Below, in pieces: positions 1 to 6,992 of a stretch of 17,648 bases of DNA. The notes beneath the pieces were generated by a model that worked only from the letters and a program-made list of their open reading frames with translations, was not told where the DNA came from and did no database searches. This DNA is from an uncultured Carnobacteriaceae bacterium (GTDB taxonomy: Bacteria > Bacillota > Bacilli > Lactobacillales > Aerococcaceae). Both the position numbers and the translations under genes were made by a program. The stretch spans positions 1-17,648 of the forward strand of contig CALHVK010000135.1 of NCBI GenBank assembly GCA_938039195.1. Reading direction: 5' to 3'. Within the stretch, counting starts at the first letter, position 1, and each line of letters starts with the position of its first letter.

Positions 1-447
1 CTTTCAATTTTGATGGGATTAGGTTTGGTTCTTATTTTAGTAGGTTGTAGTTCGGAAAAGACTGCGACTTTCACTCAAAAAGCAGGTACTACGGAATTCA
101 TTTTAGTTTATACGTATGATAAAAAGAATGATACCGTGACAAAGTTTAAGGTTGAAATGAAATCATCAACTGAAAATACTAGGGCTCGTAAGGAGAACGA
201 AAAACTTTCTGGAGAAATTAAGAAGGATGGAGTTGTGGTTTCAGTTACAGAAAAGGATGGCAAACTCATCTCAACTGTTGAAATCGACTTAACGAAATAT
301 AAGTTGTCAGAAATTAAAGAAAGCAACAATGCAATATTGGCAGGCCTTCTTCAAAGTGGTTTCTTAATAGAAGACGGAGATCATGTATCATTCTCTAAGA
401 GTAAAGAAGGTGCACTAAAACGCGGAATGACAGAACAAACGAAATAA
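1..447 (+). CDS. DUF1307 (YehR-like) lipoprotein, 5'-truncated by window edge
   Basis: The reading frame is open from base 1 and encodes a lipoprotein signal core ending in the lipobox LVGC, then a charged mature domain ending GMTEQTK. By alignment with the paralogue at 587, only about four N-terminal codons (MKKL) are missing, so translation starts just upstream of the window; the ATG at base 13 is internal to the signal peptide. The mature part has the alternating strand pattern and the K-x-D-G-V-V...EKDGKLI-x-TVEIDL core I associate with DUF1307/YehR lipoproteins, which are small surface proteins of unknown role. It is followed by a strong terminator and then a second copy, so this is a tandem duplication with separate transcripts. 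Family assignment is from memory of sequence character; the lipoprotein nature is directly visible. Confidence 0.8.
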   Translation, partial: LSILMGLGLVLILVGCSSEKTATFTQKAGTTEFILVYTYDKKNDTVTKFKVEMKSSTENTRARKENEKLSGEIKKDGVVVSVTEKDGKLISTVEIDLTKYKLSEIKESNNAILAGLLQSGFLIEDGDHVSFSKSKEGALKRGMTEQTK

Positions 448-454
448 TGACATG

Positions 455-490
455 AAAAGACTTGAACAGTGATTTGTTCAAGTCTTTTTT
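455..490 (+). terminator. Rho-independent terminator of first lipoprotein gene
   Basis: A perfect 14-bp stem (455-468 with 475-488) around a 6-nt loop, ending in a T run. It separates the two tandem lipoprotein genes. Confidence 0.93.
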
Positions 491-529
491 GATTAAAATC
501 ATCAATGATATTGGGGTGTTTTTGTCGCG

Positions 530-558
530 TTGACAGAAATTTTAGAGAATCCTATAAT
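530..558 (+). promoter_or_regulatory. Consensus sigma-A promoter of second lipoprotein gene
   Basis: TTGACA at 530-535 and TATAAT at 553-558 with exactly 17 nt between them, a full-consensus vegetative promoter. A ribosome site AGGAGA at 575-580 precedes the ATG at 587. Confidence 0.9.
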
Positions 559-586
559 GAAATAAAAAATTGCTAGGAGAAGATAT

Positions 587-1048
587 ATGAAAAAATTACT
601 TTCAATTTTGATGGGGTTAGGTTTGATTCTTATTTTAGTAGGTTGTAGTTCACAAGAGACAGCTATACTTACTAACAAATCAGATGGGTTCGAAAGAACT
701 TTAATTTATACGTATGATAAAGAAAAAGATATTGTGACAAAGTTTAAATTCGAATCGACTGCATCGGCCGCAGATTCGGAGCCTCGCGAAGAGAACCAAA
801 AGCTCTTTGACACTGTTAAAGGGATGGATGGAGTAGTGACTTCAATGACAGAAAAAGATGGCAAACTCATTGCAACTGTTGAAATTGATTTAAAGAAAAT
901 GAAGTGGTCAACAATAAAGAACAGTGACAATTTATTACTTTTACACCTTGCTCAGAGTAGTTACTTAATAGGCGAAGACGATGATGCTTCGTTCTCTAGA
1001 AGTAAAAAAGCTGCCGAAATACTGGGGTTTACAGAACAAACGAAATAA
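587..1048 (+). CDS. DUF1307 (YehR-like) lipoprotein
   Basis: A 153-residue secreted lipoprotein. The signal peptide MKKLLSILMG... ends in lipobox L-V-G-C with the lipidated Cys at 20, so the protein should be anchored to the outer face of the membrane. The mature domain is charged and matches DUF1307/YehR-type proteins (E-N-Q-K-L-F near residue 68, EKDGKLIATVEIDLKK near 90-105, a KKAAEILGFTEQTK tail). Start ATG 587 is supported by AGGAGA six bases upstream and by a consensus promoter. It is a tandem paralogue of the gene at 1-447: the signal-peptide DNA is nearly identical (2 differences in 53 nt) while the mature region has diverged strongly. No biochemical role is known to me for the family; co-location with the next lipoprotein suggests a cell-surface cluster. 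Confidence 0.87.
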   Translation: MKKLLSILMGLGLILILVGCSSQETAILTNKSDGFERTLIYTYDKEKDIVTKFKFESTASAADSEPREENQKLFDTVKGMDGVVTSMTEKDGKLIATVEIDLKKMKWSTIKNSDNLLLLHLAQSSYLIGEDDDASFSRSKKAAEILGFTEQTK

Positions 1049-1049
1049 C

Positions 1050-1089
1050 AAAATGACTCATGGATAAAATTTTCCATGGGTCATTTTTC
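1050..1089 (+). terminator. Terminator of second lipoprotein gene
   Basis: A 15-bp stem (about 1050-1064 with 1073-1087) with one G-U wobble and a T-rich tail. Its tail abuts the CiaR-type repeat of the next promoter. Confidence 0.88.
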
Positions 1090-1090
1090 T

Positions 1091-1122
1091 TTTAAGTTCA
1101 TTTTAAGTTCGCCTCGTATACT
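1091..1122 (+). promoter_or_regulatory. Promoter with CiaR-type direct repeat, upstream of DUF4353 gene
   Basis: The hexamer TTTAAG occurs at 1091-1096 and again at 1102-1107, separated by exactly 5 nt. This matches the published streptococcal CiaR consensus TTTAAG-N5-TTTAAG. A -10 TATACT lies at 1117-1122, nine bases downstream of the repeat, the placement of CiaR-activated promoters, where the repeat replaces a good -35. No clear TTGACA is present, consistent with activator dependence. The wider repeat is 10 nt with an 11-nt period (1090-1099 and 1101-1110). Assignment to CiaR itself is inference; another OmpR/PhoB-family regulator is possible. Confidence 0.7.
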
Positions 1123-1156
1123 AAAACCATCAAGAAAAGGAATCGAGGAAAATGAG

Positions 1157-2698
1157 ATGGAAAAGAAAAGACAATGGTTATTAACAACAACATTATTTAT
1201 CTCTCTTGGGTTGGCAGCGTGTGGATCACAAAGCGTATTAAGCCAAGCTGATGCAAACACTCAAACAACAAAGACATCAACGAATTCAACAGCAGCAACA
1301 ACAGGGACTTCTACTTATTTTGAAGCGTCTGATTTAACAGCGACTTACGACGAAAGTAAGACTTCGAAAATTTCCCTTCAAGGAACGACGGCTACTGTCT
1401 CAGGGGACGGGGTAACCGTCAATGGAAGTACGGTAGAAATTACAAAAGCTGGAACATATATCGTCGAAGGAACAGCGACGAAGGTTCAATTGAAAGTCGT
1501 AGCAGGCAAGGAAGATGAAGTACAAATCGTCTTCAAGAATGCGACATTGAAGAATACGGAAGCTCCATTACTGGTCGACACGGCGAAAAAAGTAATTTTA
1601 ACACTAGCCGATGGAACGAAAAATGAAGTGGCCGATGAATCAACATCAACGGTGAAAGGGGCGATTTACTCCGATAGCGACTTGACGATTAACGGGAAAG
1701 GGTCATTAACGGTAAACGGAAATGCAAGTAACGCGATTAAATCAAAAGACGGCATTCGCATTGTGAATGCGACAGTCACAACAACTGCTAAAAAACACGG
1801 TGTAGCAGCCAACGACTTCGTGAATGTAACGGGTGCGACATTGAACTTATCAGCCGATGAAGACGGTATTCACTCAGACAATGAGGATGATGTATTGCTA
1901 GGAAATGTTTACTTAACCAATACGAACATCACAGTGAATGCTGGGGATGATGGAATTAATGCTTCGAATACAATGCTTATCGACGAAGGTGCAACCATCG
2001 ACGTACAAAAGAGTGTAGAAGGTCTTGAGGCTCGCTTGATTCATCAAGTCGGCGGAACGATTACCGTAAAATCTTCTGATGATGGATTGAATGCAAAAGA
2101 CTGGACGTTAGAATCATCTGAGGCGCAACGCCCAGGTCAACAAACGAAGACAGTGAAAGCCGAAGCCGCAAATGCGAAAAACTTGGATCAAGCAGGTGAC
2201 GTGAAGATTGTCATCGATGGCGGAACGTTAACCGTGGATGCCGAAGGAGACGGACTTGATGCTAACGGATCCATTGAAATTAATGGCGGAACAGTCGTTG
2301 TCAATGGTCCAACAAGCGGAGCTAACGCAGCTCTTGACTATGACAACAATGCAAAACTAAACGGTGGTACAGTACTTTTTGTCGATAATGGAGGAATGAC
2401 AATGGGATTTGGTAGCGACTCTAGCCAAGCTTTCCTAATGGCAAGTGTTCAAGGAGCGGCTGGGGCAACTGTTGAAGTGGTCGACTCGTCTGGTAAAACA
2501 GTCGCAAGTCTAAAAGCTTCGAAATCATTCTCAACAGTATTAATTAGTAGTCCAGAGATTAAAGAGGGCGAAAAATATACGATTAAAGTCGGTTCAAACT
2601 CAACGACAGCAACAGCGTCTAAACAAGCAACTAATGTCGGCGGTGGCCCTGGTGGCGGCGGAAGACCAGGACAAGGCGGTAGACCAGGGGGCAGATAA
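1157..2698 (+). CDS. Carbohydrate-binding (Cthe_2159/DUF4353) beta-helix lipoprotein
   Basis: A 513-residue surface lipoprotein. I place the start at ATG 1157 (MEKKRQW...), not the upstream in-frame ATG at 1076, because 1076 lies inside the preceding terminator and GAGGA at 1145-1149 fits 1157. The signal peptide ends L-A-A-C with the lipidated Cys at 22; a Ser/Thr/Gln-rich spacer follows to about residue 55. The main part is a right-handed beta-helix-like array of short strands with repeated Asp-rich turns: DEDGIHSDNEDD near 233, DDGIN near 264, DDGLNAKD near 308, GDGLDANG near 365. These recur in the Cthe_2159/DUF4353 family, whose founder binds calcium and acidic polysaccharides. The last 20 residues are a Gly/Pro/Arg tail rich in GRPG. 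It has its own promoter and sits in a lipoprotein cluster. Ligand here is unknown. Confidence 0.85.
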   Translation: MEKKRQWLLTTTLFISLGLAACGSQSVLSQADANTQTTKTSTNSTAATTGTSTYFEASDLTATYDESKTSKISLQGTTATVSGDGVTVNGSTVEITKAGTYIVEGTATKVQLKVVAGKEDEVQIVFKNATLKNTEAPLLVDTAKKVILTLADGTKNEVADESTSTVKGAIYSDSDLTINGKGSLTVNGNASNAIKSKDGIRIVNATVTTTAKKHGVAANDFVNVTGATLNLSADEDGIHSDNEDDVLLGNVYLTNTNITVNAGDDGINASNTMLIDEGATIDVQKSVEGLEARLIHQVGGTITVKSSDDGLNAKDWTLESSEAQRPGQQTKTVKAEAANAKNLDQAGDVKIVIDGGTLTVDAEGDGLDANGSIEINGGTVVVNGPTSGANAALDYDNNAKLNGGTVLFVDNGGMTMGFGSDSSQAFLMASVQGAAGATVEVVDSSGKTVASLKASKSFSTVLISSPEIKEGEKYTIKVGSNSTTATASKQATNVGGGPGGGGRPGQGGRPGGR

Positions 2699-2725
2699 GC
2701 CCGATAAGAATTTCTAGGAAATCGT

Positions 2726-2752
2726 GAAAGGGGTGAGTCCACCAAAATATGA
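2726..2752 (+). repeat. Direct repeat copy 1
   Basis: 27 nt sharing 24 identical positions with 2847-2873. In one frame it encodes KGVSPPKYENE and then a stop; the second copy encodes KGVVPPKYDVDE in its corresponding frame, so the repeat may descend from coding sequence. Confidence 0.75.
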
Positions 2753-2847
2753 AAATGAATGATGAAATTGAAATTAGTGTATTAATAAGTGAGGTGGAAC
2801 ACTATGGAATAAAGAAAATTAAAGAAGTTGAAAAGAAGTTTAGATAG
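2749..2847 (+). CDS. Possible small ORF or coding remnant (32 aa)
   Basis: ATG 2749 to TAG 2845-2847 encodes a charged 32-residue peptide, MKMNDEIEISV...KKIKEVEKKFR. It overlaps copy 1 and ends at copy 2 of the flanking direct repeat. A GGGGTG stretch lies about 13 nt upstream, too far for a good ribosome site. I do not recognise the peptide. It may be a remnant: copy 2 continues in the same frame after the TAG with KGVVPPKYDVDERFRLADDN and a second stop. Confidence 0.25.
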   Translation: MKMNDEIEISVLISEVEHYGIKKIKEVEKKFR

Positions 2848-2873
2848 AAAGGGGTGGTTCCACCAAAATACGA
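2847..2873 (+). repeat. Direct repeat copy 2
   Basis: Partner of 2726-2752, offset by 121 nt. Its centre contains the inverted repeat GGTGG-TT-CCACC. It reads KGVVPPKYDVDE, against KGVSPPKYENE in copy 1. Confidence 0.75.
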
Positions 2874-2970
2874 TGTCGATGAGAGGTTTCGATTAGCAGA
2901 CGATAACTAAGAGTCGAATAGGTAACAACAGTTCTCAAAAAATAACAAATACTACAGCACACCAAACCAA

Positions 2971-3025
2971 AAAACGGGGTATTATCTCTGCTACCGAAAG
3001 CTTAACTGAGACAACACCCCGTTTT
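2971..3025. terminator. Long hairpin terminator upstream of glnR
   Basis: An 18-bp imperfect stem (2971-2988 with 3008-3025; two A/C mismatches) with an A run upstream and T run downstream, so it could work in both directions. It isolates the glnRA promoter from upstream transcription. Confidence 0.8.
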
Positions 3026-3027
3026 CA

Positions 3028-3044
3028 TGTTATATTATGTAACA
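3028..3044 (+). promoter_or_regulatory. GlnR operator
   Basis: TGTTA at 3028-3032, seven bases, TAACA at 3040-3044: an exact match to the GlnR/TnrA consensus TGTNA-N7-TNACA. It sits upstream of the glnRA -35, as in other Firmicutes, implying autorepression by GlnR under nitrogen excess. A weaker half-matching second site may lie at 3052-3068, overlapping the -35. Confidence 0.93.
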
Positions 3045-3062
3045 TAAGAGGTAAGAGTAATT

Positions 3063-3092
3063 TTGACAAAGGATGAGACCAGTGTTTACAAT
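3063..3092 (+). promoter_or_regulatory. glnRA promoter
   Basis: TTGACA at 3063-3068 and TACAAT at 3087-3092 with an 18-nt spacer, 19 nt downstream of the GlnR operator. Ribosome site AAAGGAGG at 3101-3108 follows. Confidence 0.85.
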
Positions 3093-3115
3093 AACCCTAT
3101 AAAGGAGGCAGGCAG

Positions 3116-3481
3116 ATGGGTGAAAAGGAATTACGACGTTCACTAGCCGTCTTTCCAATCGGAACAGTGATGAAGCTGACCGATTTATCTGCACGACAAA
3201 TTCGCTATTATGAAGAACAGCGCTTGGTTATCCCAGAACGTTCTGAGACGAACCGCCGTATGTATTCTTTGAATGATGTCGATCGCTTGTTAGAAATTAA
3301 AGACTATTTAGCCGATGGGTTAACTATTATGGCGATTCAGAAGATTTTTAATAAAAACAATAATTCTGTTACAGCAGAAAGCATTAAAGATGCACTGACG
3401 GATGAGGATGTCCGCAGAATTTTCTACGACGAAATTATGCATATTAGCCGTTTGTCTGGCGGAGAAAAATGGAACTTATAG
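3116..3481 (+). CDS. glnR: GlnR, MerR-family nitrogen repressor
   Basis: A 121-residue MerR-family regulator of normal GlnR length. The N-terminal winged helix includes the diagnostic L-S-A-R-Q-I-R-Y-Y-E-E-Q stretch followed by ERSETNRRMYS (about residues 23-55); the C-terminal third is the short tail through which GlnR senses feedback-inhibited glutamine synthetase. GGAGG seven bases before ATG 3116 supports the start. It is directly followed by glnA with a 10-bp gap, and the upstream region carries an exact GlnR box. It therefore represses its own operon, and probably other nitrogen genes, when glutamine is plentiful. The stop TAG shares its G with the glnA ribosome site, suggesting translational coupling. 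Confidence 0.97.
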   Translation: MGEKELRRSLAVFPIGTVMKLTDLSARQIRYYEEQRLVIPERSETNRRMYSLNDVDRLLEIKDYLADGLTIMAIQKIFNKNNNSVTAESIKDALTDEDVRRIFYDEIMHISRLSGGEKWNL

Positions 3482-3491
3482 GAGGAAACCA

Positions 3492-4823
3492 ATGATTACA
3501 CATGAAGAGATTAGAAGACAGGTAGAAGAGAAAGATGTTCGTTACTTACGATTAATCTTTACGGATATTCTAGGAACCATTAAAAACGTGGAAGTGCCAA
3601 TTACACAATTAGACAAAGTGTTGGCTAATAAGATGATGTTTGACGGTTCATCTATTGAAGGATTCGTTCGTATCGAAGAAAGTGATATGTACTTATATCC
3701 AGACCTTTCAACTTGGGTGGTGTTCCCATGGAGCAGCAAGCACGGGACAATCGCACGTTTAATCTGTGATGTATACAAACCAGATGGAACACCGTTTGCG
3801 GGAGACCCTCGTTCAAACTTAAAACGTGTGTTAAACGAAATGAAAGAATTAGGTTTCTCAAACTTCAACTTAGGACCAGAGCCAGAGTTCTTCTTATTCA
3901 AATTGGACGAAAAAGGCGAACCAACGCTTGAAGGAAACGACCAAGGAAGTTATTTCGACTTAGCGCCAATCGACCTTGGGGAAGAATGTCGTCGCGAAAT
4001 CGTTCTTGAATTAGAAAAGATTGGATTCGATATCGAAGCGAGTCACCACGAGGTAGCACCAGGACAACACGAAATTGACTGGAAATACTCAGATGCGGTT
4101 GCGGCTTGTGATAACATCCAAACGTTCAAATTAGTCGTGAAAACAATTGCGCGTAAACATGGATTGCATGCAACATTTATGCCAAAACCAGTATTTGGAA
4201 TTGCTGGTAGCGGAATGCACTTCAACTTATCTTTATTTGATAAAGACGGAAACAATGCGTTCTTCGACGAAAATGGCGACCAACGCTTAAGCGACACTTG
4301 CCGTCACTTTATCGCTGGGGTAATGAAACATGCAAAAGCGTTAACGGCTGTATGTAACCCAACGGTAAACTCATATAAACGTTTAGTTCCAGGATACGAA
4401 GCGCCTGTATATATCGCATGGTCAGCTCGTAACCGTTCACCACTGATTCGTATTCCAGAATCTCGTGGAATTTCAACTCGTATCGAATTACGTAGCGTGG
4501 ACCCAGCGGCAAACCCATACTTAGCGATGGCAGCAATTTTAACGGCTGGACTTGAAGGGGTTAAGGAAAAGTTAGAAGTTCCTGCTCCAGTGGATCGTAA
4601 CATCTACTCAATGTCTTCTCGCGAACGCAAAGAAGCAGGGATTGATGATTTACCAGGAACATTACAAGAGGCTGTAGACTACTTAAAAGCAGACGAAACT
4701 GTAAAATCTGCATTAGGTAGCCATATCTTAGATAACTTCATCGAAGCAAAACGTTTCGAATGGGCTGCTTACCGTAGTCAAGTAACTCAATGGGAATTAG
4801 ACCAATACTTGAAACTATTCTAA
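3492..4823 (+). CDS. glnA: Glutamine synthetase type I (GSI-alpha)
   Basis: Cytoplasmic enzyme making glutamine from glutamate, ammonia and ATP; forms a dodecamer. I set the start at ATG 3492 (MITHEEIRRQ, 443 residues) because GGAGG at 3481-3485 lies six bases upstream; the longer frame from 3402 runs inside glnR. Family motifs seen in order: DGSSIEGF (51-57), EPEFF near 135, the metal and glutamate ligand region EASHHEVAPGQHE near 180-193, GSGMHFN near 240, the ATP-site region NPTVNSYKRL near 295, and the R-I-E-L-R-S-V-D-P block near 335. The length and absence of the extra insertion of adenylylated GSI-beta enzymes fit the Firmicute GSI-alpha class. It is controlled by GlnR and is itself the sensor partner of GlnR. 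Confidence 0.98.
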   Translation: MITHEEIRRQVEEKDVRYLRLIFTDILGTIKNVEVPITQLDKVLANKMMFDGSSIEGFVRIEESDMYLYPDLSTWVVFPWSSKHGTIARLICDVYKPDGTPFAGDPRSNLKRVLNEMKELGFSNFNLGPEPEFFLFKLDEKGEPTLEGNDQGSYFDLAPIDLGEECRREIVLELEKIGFDIEASHHEVAPGQHEIDWKYSDAVAACDNIQTFKLVVKTIARKHGLHATFMPKPVFGIAGSGMHFNLSLFDKDGNNAFFDENGDQRLSDTCRHFIAGVMKHAKALTAVCNPTVNSYKRLVPGYEAPVYIAWSARNRSPLIRIPESRGISTRIELRSVDPAANPYLAMAAILTAGLEGVKEKLEVPAPVDRNIYSMSSRERKEAGIDDLPGTLQEAVDYLKADETVKSALGSHILDNFIEAKRFEWAAYRSQVTQWELDQYLKLF

Positions 4824-4832
4824 AAAATCACG

Positions 4833-4863
4833 AAAGAGTGCACTTATAAGGTGCGCTCTTTTT
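4833..4863 (+). terminator. glnRA terminator
   Basis: An 11-bp stem (4833-4843 with 4851-4861, one G-U pair) and a T tail shortly after the glnA stop. Confidence 0.9.
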
Positions 4864-4944
4864 ATGTGCCCTTTTATTCTTCTGGAGAAAGCTTTTAAAA
4901 GACCGTCTGCTATTGATACGTAAAGCTTTTTCTTTGTTAAAGTT

Positions 4945-4973
4945 TTGACATATTTTGCTGAAAATGTAATACT
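4945..4973 (+). promoter_or_regulatory. Promoter of femX-like gene
   Basis: TTGACA at 4945-4950, then TAATAC at 4967-4972 with a 16-nt spacer (or AATACT with 17 nt). The rest of the 184-bp gap holds only the glnA terminator and two AAAGCTTTT copies of unclear meaning. Confidence 0.7.
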
Positions 4974-5007
4974 GGTATGGAAATGAAAAAGGAAAGAGAG
5001 TGCTCAC

Positions 5008-6312
5008 ATGTATATCAAAGAGATGTCGAATGCGTTAGAAGAGTATCATGCTTTTATGGAAACTCAAGCCAACAGAACGGTTTTCCAAACGCCTGAATGG
5101 GGCGAAGTGAAGGCGGATGGTTCATGGACAAAAGATGTACTTCTTGTCATGTCCGATAATCATGAACCTGTTGCGGCTGCGATGATTCTTTACCGTAAAT
5201 TACCTGCTGTGAATCAATATTTAGCGTATGCACCGCGCGGAATCGTAACAGATTATACAAATGCAGAACAATTAAAATCTGTGTTTGCGACTTTAAAAGT
5301 GTATTTGAAATCTAAAAATGCATTTGGATTAAAGATTGACCCAGAATTACAATGGCGTGAATGGACAAACAAGTTCGAAATGGTTGAAGGTGGATTCAAT
5401 AACGAAGAATACCGTAAAAACATTTTAGCGGCTGGGTTTGTAGAACGCCCAATGGACTTAGGGTTTGATGGAATTCAACCACGTTTAACAATGATTTTAC
5501 CGTTGAAAGACGAAGGGAAAGGCATCGTGGAAACGTTCAATAAGAGAGAGCGTTATAAAGTGAATGTGGCGAAGAAACAAGGGGTTGTTTGCTACAAGGG
5601 AACACTTGAAGATATGCCAATCTATGATGAGTTAAATAAGATTACGGCTGAGCGTGATCAATACGTGGCGCGTAGTATCGAGTATTTAACAACAATGTAT
5701 CAACACCTTCACCCTAAAGGAATGGTGGATTTATACTTTGCGAAAGTGGACTACAATGTGCAATTAGCATTTGCGACAAACCGCTTAGAAACAGCACAAA
5801 AAGAATTCGATAAGTTAACAGGACAGTTGGAAACATTAAACAATCCAAAACGGATCGAGAACGTACAAAAGCAAATCGAATCATTGAAAGTCAACATTGC
5901 TAAATACGAAAAAGAAATTGAACGCGTGAAAAGCGACTTAGAGAAGTATCCAGAAGGGAAAGTTGTCAGCGGAGCGTTCGTCGTAACGTACTTAGACAAA
6001 GCGTACTACTTATACGGGGCAAACATCACAGACGATGGTGGTTTGAATGCGAATAAGGCGCTTGTATCTTGGATTATGCAAACTCTTTACGATGAAAAAG
6101 GCATCCGTTCGTTTGACTTCTTCGGAGTTTCTGAAGACCAAGAACATCACGGCGGGATTAACGGATTCAAGCAATCGTTTGATCCAGAGTTAGTGGAATA
6201 TATCGGTGAATTTGATATGCCAATTTCTAAGTTCTGGTTTGAACTATTCCATACATGGGCACCAAAAGCCGTGAGCTTGAAAAATAAATTATTAGTAAGA
6301 CGTAAAAAATAG
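5008..6312 (+). CDS. FemABX-family peptidoglycan cross-bridge aminoacyltransferase
   Basis: A 434-residue cytosolic enzyme of the FemX/MurM type. These enzymes move amino acids from aminoacyl-tRNA onto the lysine side chain of the lipid-linked peptidoglycan precursor, building the interpeptide bridge. Evidence: N-terminal TVFQTPEWGEVK and LAYAPRGIVTDY (GNAT-like half 1), GIQPRLTMILPL near 165-178, and KRERYKVNVAKKQGV near 182. A highly charged antiparallel coiled coil runs from about residue 255 to 318 (the tRNA-synthetase-like arm of the family), followed by GAFVVTYLDKAYYLYGAN and FDFFGVSED-HHGGINGFKQSFDPE. Start ATG 5008 follows a GGAAAGAG ribosome site. Only one family member is present, so I cannot say which residue is added or at which bridge position. 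Confidence 0.93.
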   Translation: MYIKEMSNALEEYHAFMETQANRTVFQTPEWGEVKADGSWTKDVLLVMSDNHEPVAAAMILYRKLPAVNQYLAYAPRGIVTDYTNAEQLKSVFATLKVYLKSKNAFGLKIDPELQWREWTNKFEMVEGGFNNEEYRKNILAAGFVERPMDLGFDGIQPRLTMILPLKDEGKGIVETFNKRERYKVNVAKKQGVVCYKGTLEDMPIYDELNKITAERDQYVARSIEYLTTMYQHLHPKGMVDLYFAKVDYNVQLAFATNRLETAQKEFDKLTGQLETLNNPKRIENVQKQIESLKVNIAKYEKEIERVKSDLEKYPEGKVVSGAFVVTYLDKAYYLYGANITDDGGLNANKALVSWIMQTLYDEKGIRSFDFFGVSEDQEHHGGINGFKQSFDPELVEYIGEFDMPISKFWFELFHTWAPKAVSLKNKLLVRRKK

Positions 6313-6316
6313 AATG

Positions 6317-6346
6317 AAGAGGCTGGACGAGTTTCCGGCCTCTTTT
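6317..6346 (+). terminator. Terminator between femX-like gene and eetB
   Basis: Stem AGAGGCTGGA with TCCGGCCTCT (6318-6327 and 6334-6343, one G-U pair) and a short T tail. It lies in the 57-bp gap and leaves no room for a promoter before eetB. Confidence 0.82.
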
Positions 6347-6369
6347 AGAAACTAGGAAAGGAGAATGGA

Positions 6370-6915
6370 ATGCAAAAAAATAGCAATCTTAGAAAACTTG
6401 TCTTTATCGCATTATTAACAGCACAAGGGATTATCCTTGGATTACTGGAGCAAGCCATTCCATTTCCTTTTACATTTGCACCAGGTGCAAAGCTTGGGTT
6501 AGCTAATATTGTAACGCTAATCAGCTTATATACATTGTCGTTTAAAGAAGTGGTTCTGGTTGTCGTGATGAAGACATTGATGACGACTGTTCTTGGAGGG
6601 ACGTTCTCAACCTTCCTCTATAGTGGGATGGGGGCGCTCGTGAGCTTTGTTGGAATGTATCTTGTGAAACAGCTCGGAGAGGAACGCGTCAGCATGATTG
6701 GTGTGAGTGCCACAGGTGGAATTTTGCACAATGTCGGCCAATTAATGGTCGCAAGCTGGATGGCAAAATCGTGGACCGTGCTCTTATATTTACCTGCGAT
6801 GTCAATCGTCGGAATCTTTGCAGGGGTAGCCATTGGGATTGCGGCAAACTATGCATTAACACATGTAAAACTACTCAAAAAATACTCAGACCAAAAAGTC
6901 GGAGAAAGTTCGTGA
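6370..6915 (+). CDS. eetB: EetB-like Gx-transporter family membrane protein
   Basis: A 181-residue polytopic membrane protein of the Gx_transp family, often annotated as heptaprenyl diphosphate synthase component I. The hallmark is FAPGAKLGLANIVTLISLY near 35-55, with a GGTFSTFLYSGMGA turn near 75-90 and a final hydrophobic segment before a basic tail. About five or six hydrophobic segments can be counted. In the Listeria EET locus the equivalent gene is eetB, thought to help assemble the extracellular electron transfer chain. Here it is directly upstream of ndh2, as expected. Start ATG 6370 follows AAAGGAGA. The usual partner eetA (a small NusG-domain-II protein) is absent; the femX-like gene occupies that position. 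Transcription probably reads through the terminator at 6317 or starts within the femX-like gene. Confidence 0.85.
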   Translation: MQKNSNLRKLVFIALLTAQGIILGLLEQAIPFPFTFAPGAKLGLANIVTLISLYTLSFKEVVLVVVMKTLMTTVLGGTFSTFLYSGMGALVSFVGMYLVKQLGEERVSMIGVSATGGILHNVGQLMVASWMAKSWTVLLYLPAMSIVGIFAGVAIGIAANYALTHVKLLKKYSDQKVGESS

Positions 6916-6931
6916 AATAACAGACAATCAA

Positions 6932-6960
6932 TGGACAAAAAGTGTAGAATAGAATATACT
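6932..6960 (+). promoter_or_regulatory. ndh2 promoter
   Basis: TGGACA at 6932-6937 and TATACT at 6955-6960 with a 17-nt spacer, just after the eetB stop. GGAGG at 6981-6985 serves the ATG at 6993. Confidence 0.82.
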
Positions 6961-6992
6961 ACTAAAGTGAGAAAATTCAAGGAGGATTTGCA

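Larger units (their letters stand above)
2699..2970. other. Gene-poor stretch with degenerate tandem repeat
   Basis: No intact gene is seen between the DUF4353 gene and the glnR terminator. The stretch holds a 27-nt direct repeat (2726-2752 and 2847-2873), a 32-codon open frame between the copies, and short fragments ending in stops. No terminator is visible directly after 2698. The most likely reading is a decayed remnant of small tandem genes. Confidence 0.6.

Noticed and set aside
1076..1156. Upstream in-frame start for the DUF4353 lipoprotein
   Set aside because: It lies within the previous gene's terminator and upstream of the promoter; ATG 1157 has the ribosome site and a proper signal peptide.
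2449..2745. Minus-strand frame rich in Pro over the 3' end of the DUF4353 gene
   Set aside because: It is the shadow of the Gly-rich tail; no ribosome site or promoter on that strand.
3402..3491. Upstream in-frame start for glnA
   Set aside because: It runs inside glnR in another frame; ATG 3492 has GGAGG and the family N-terminus.
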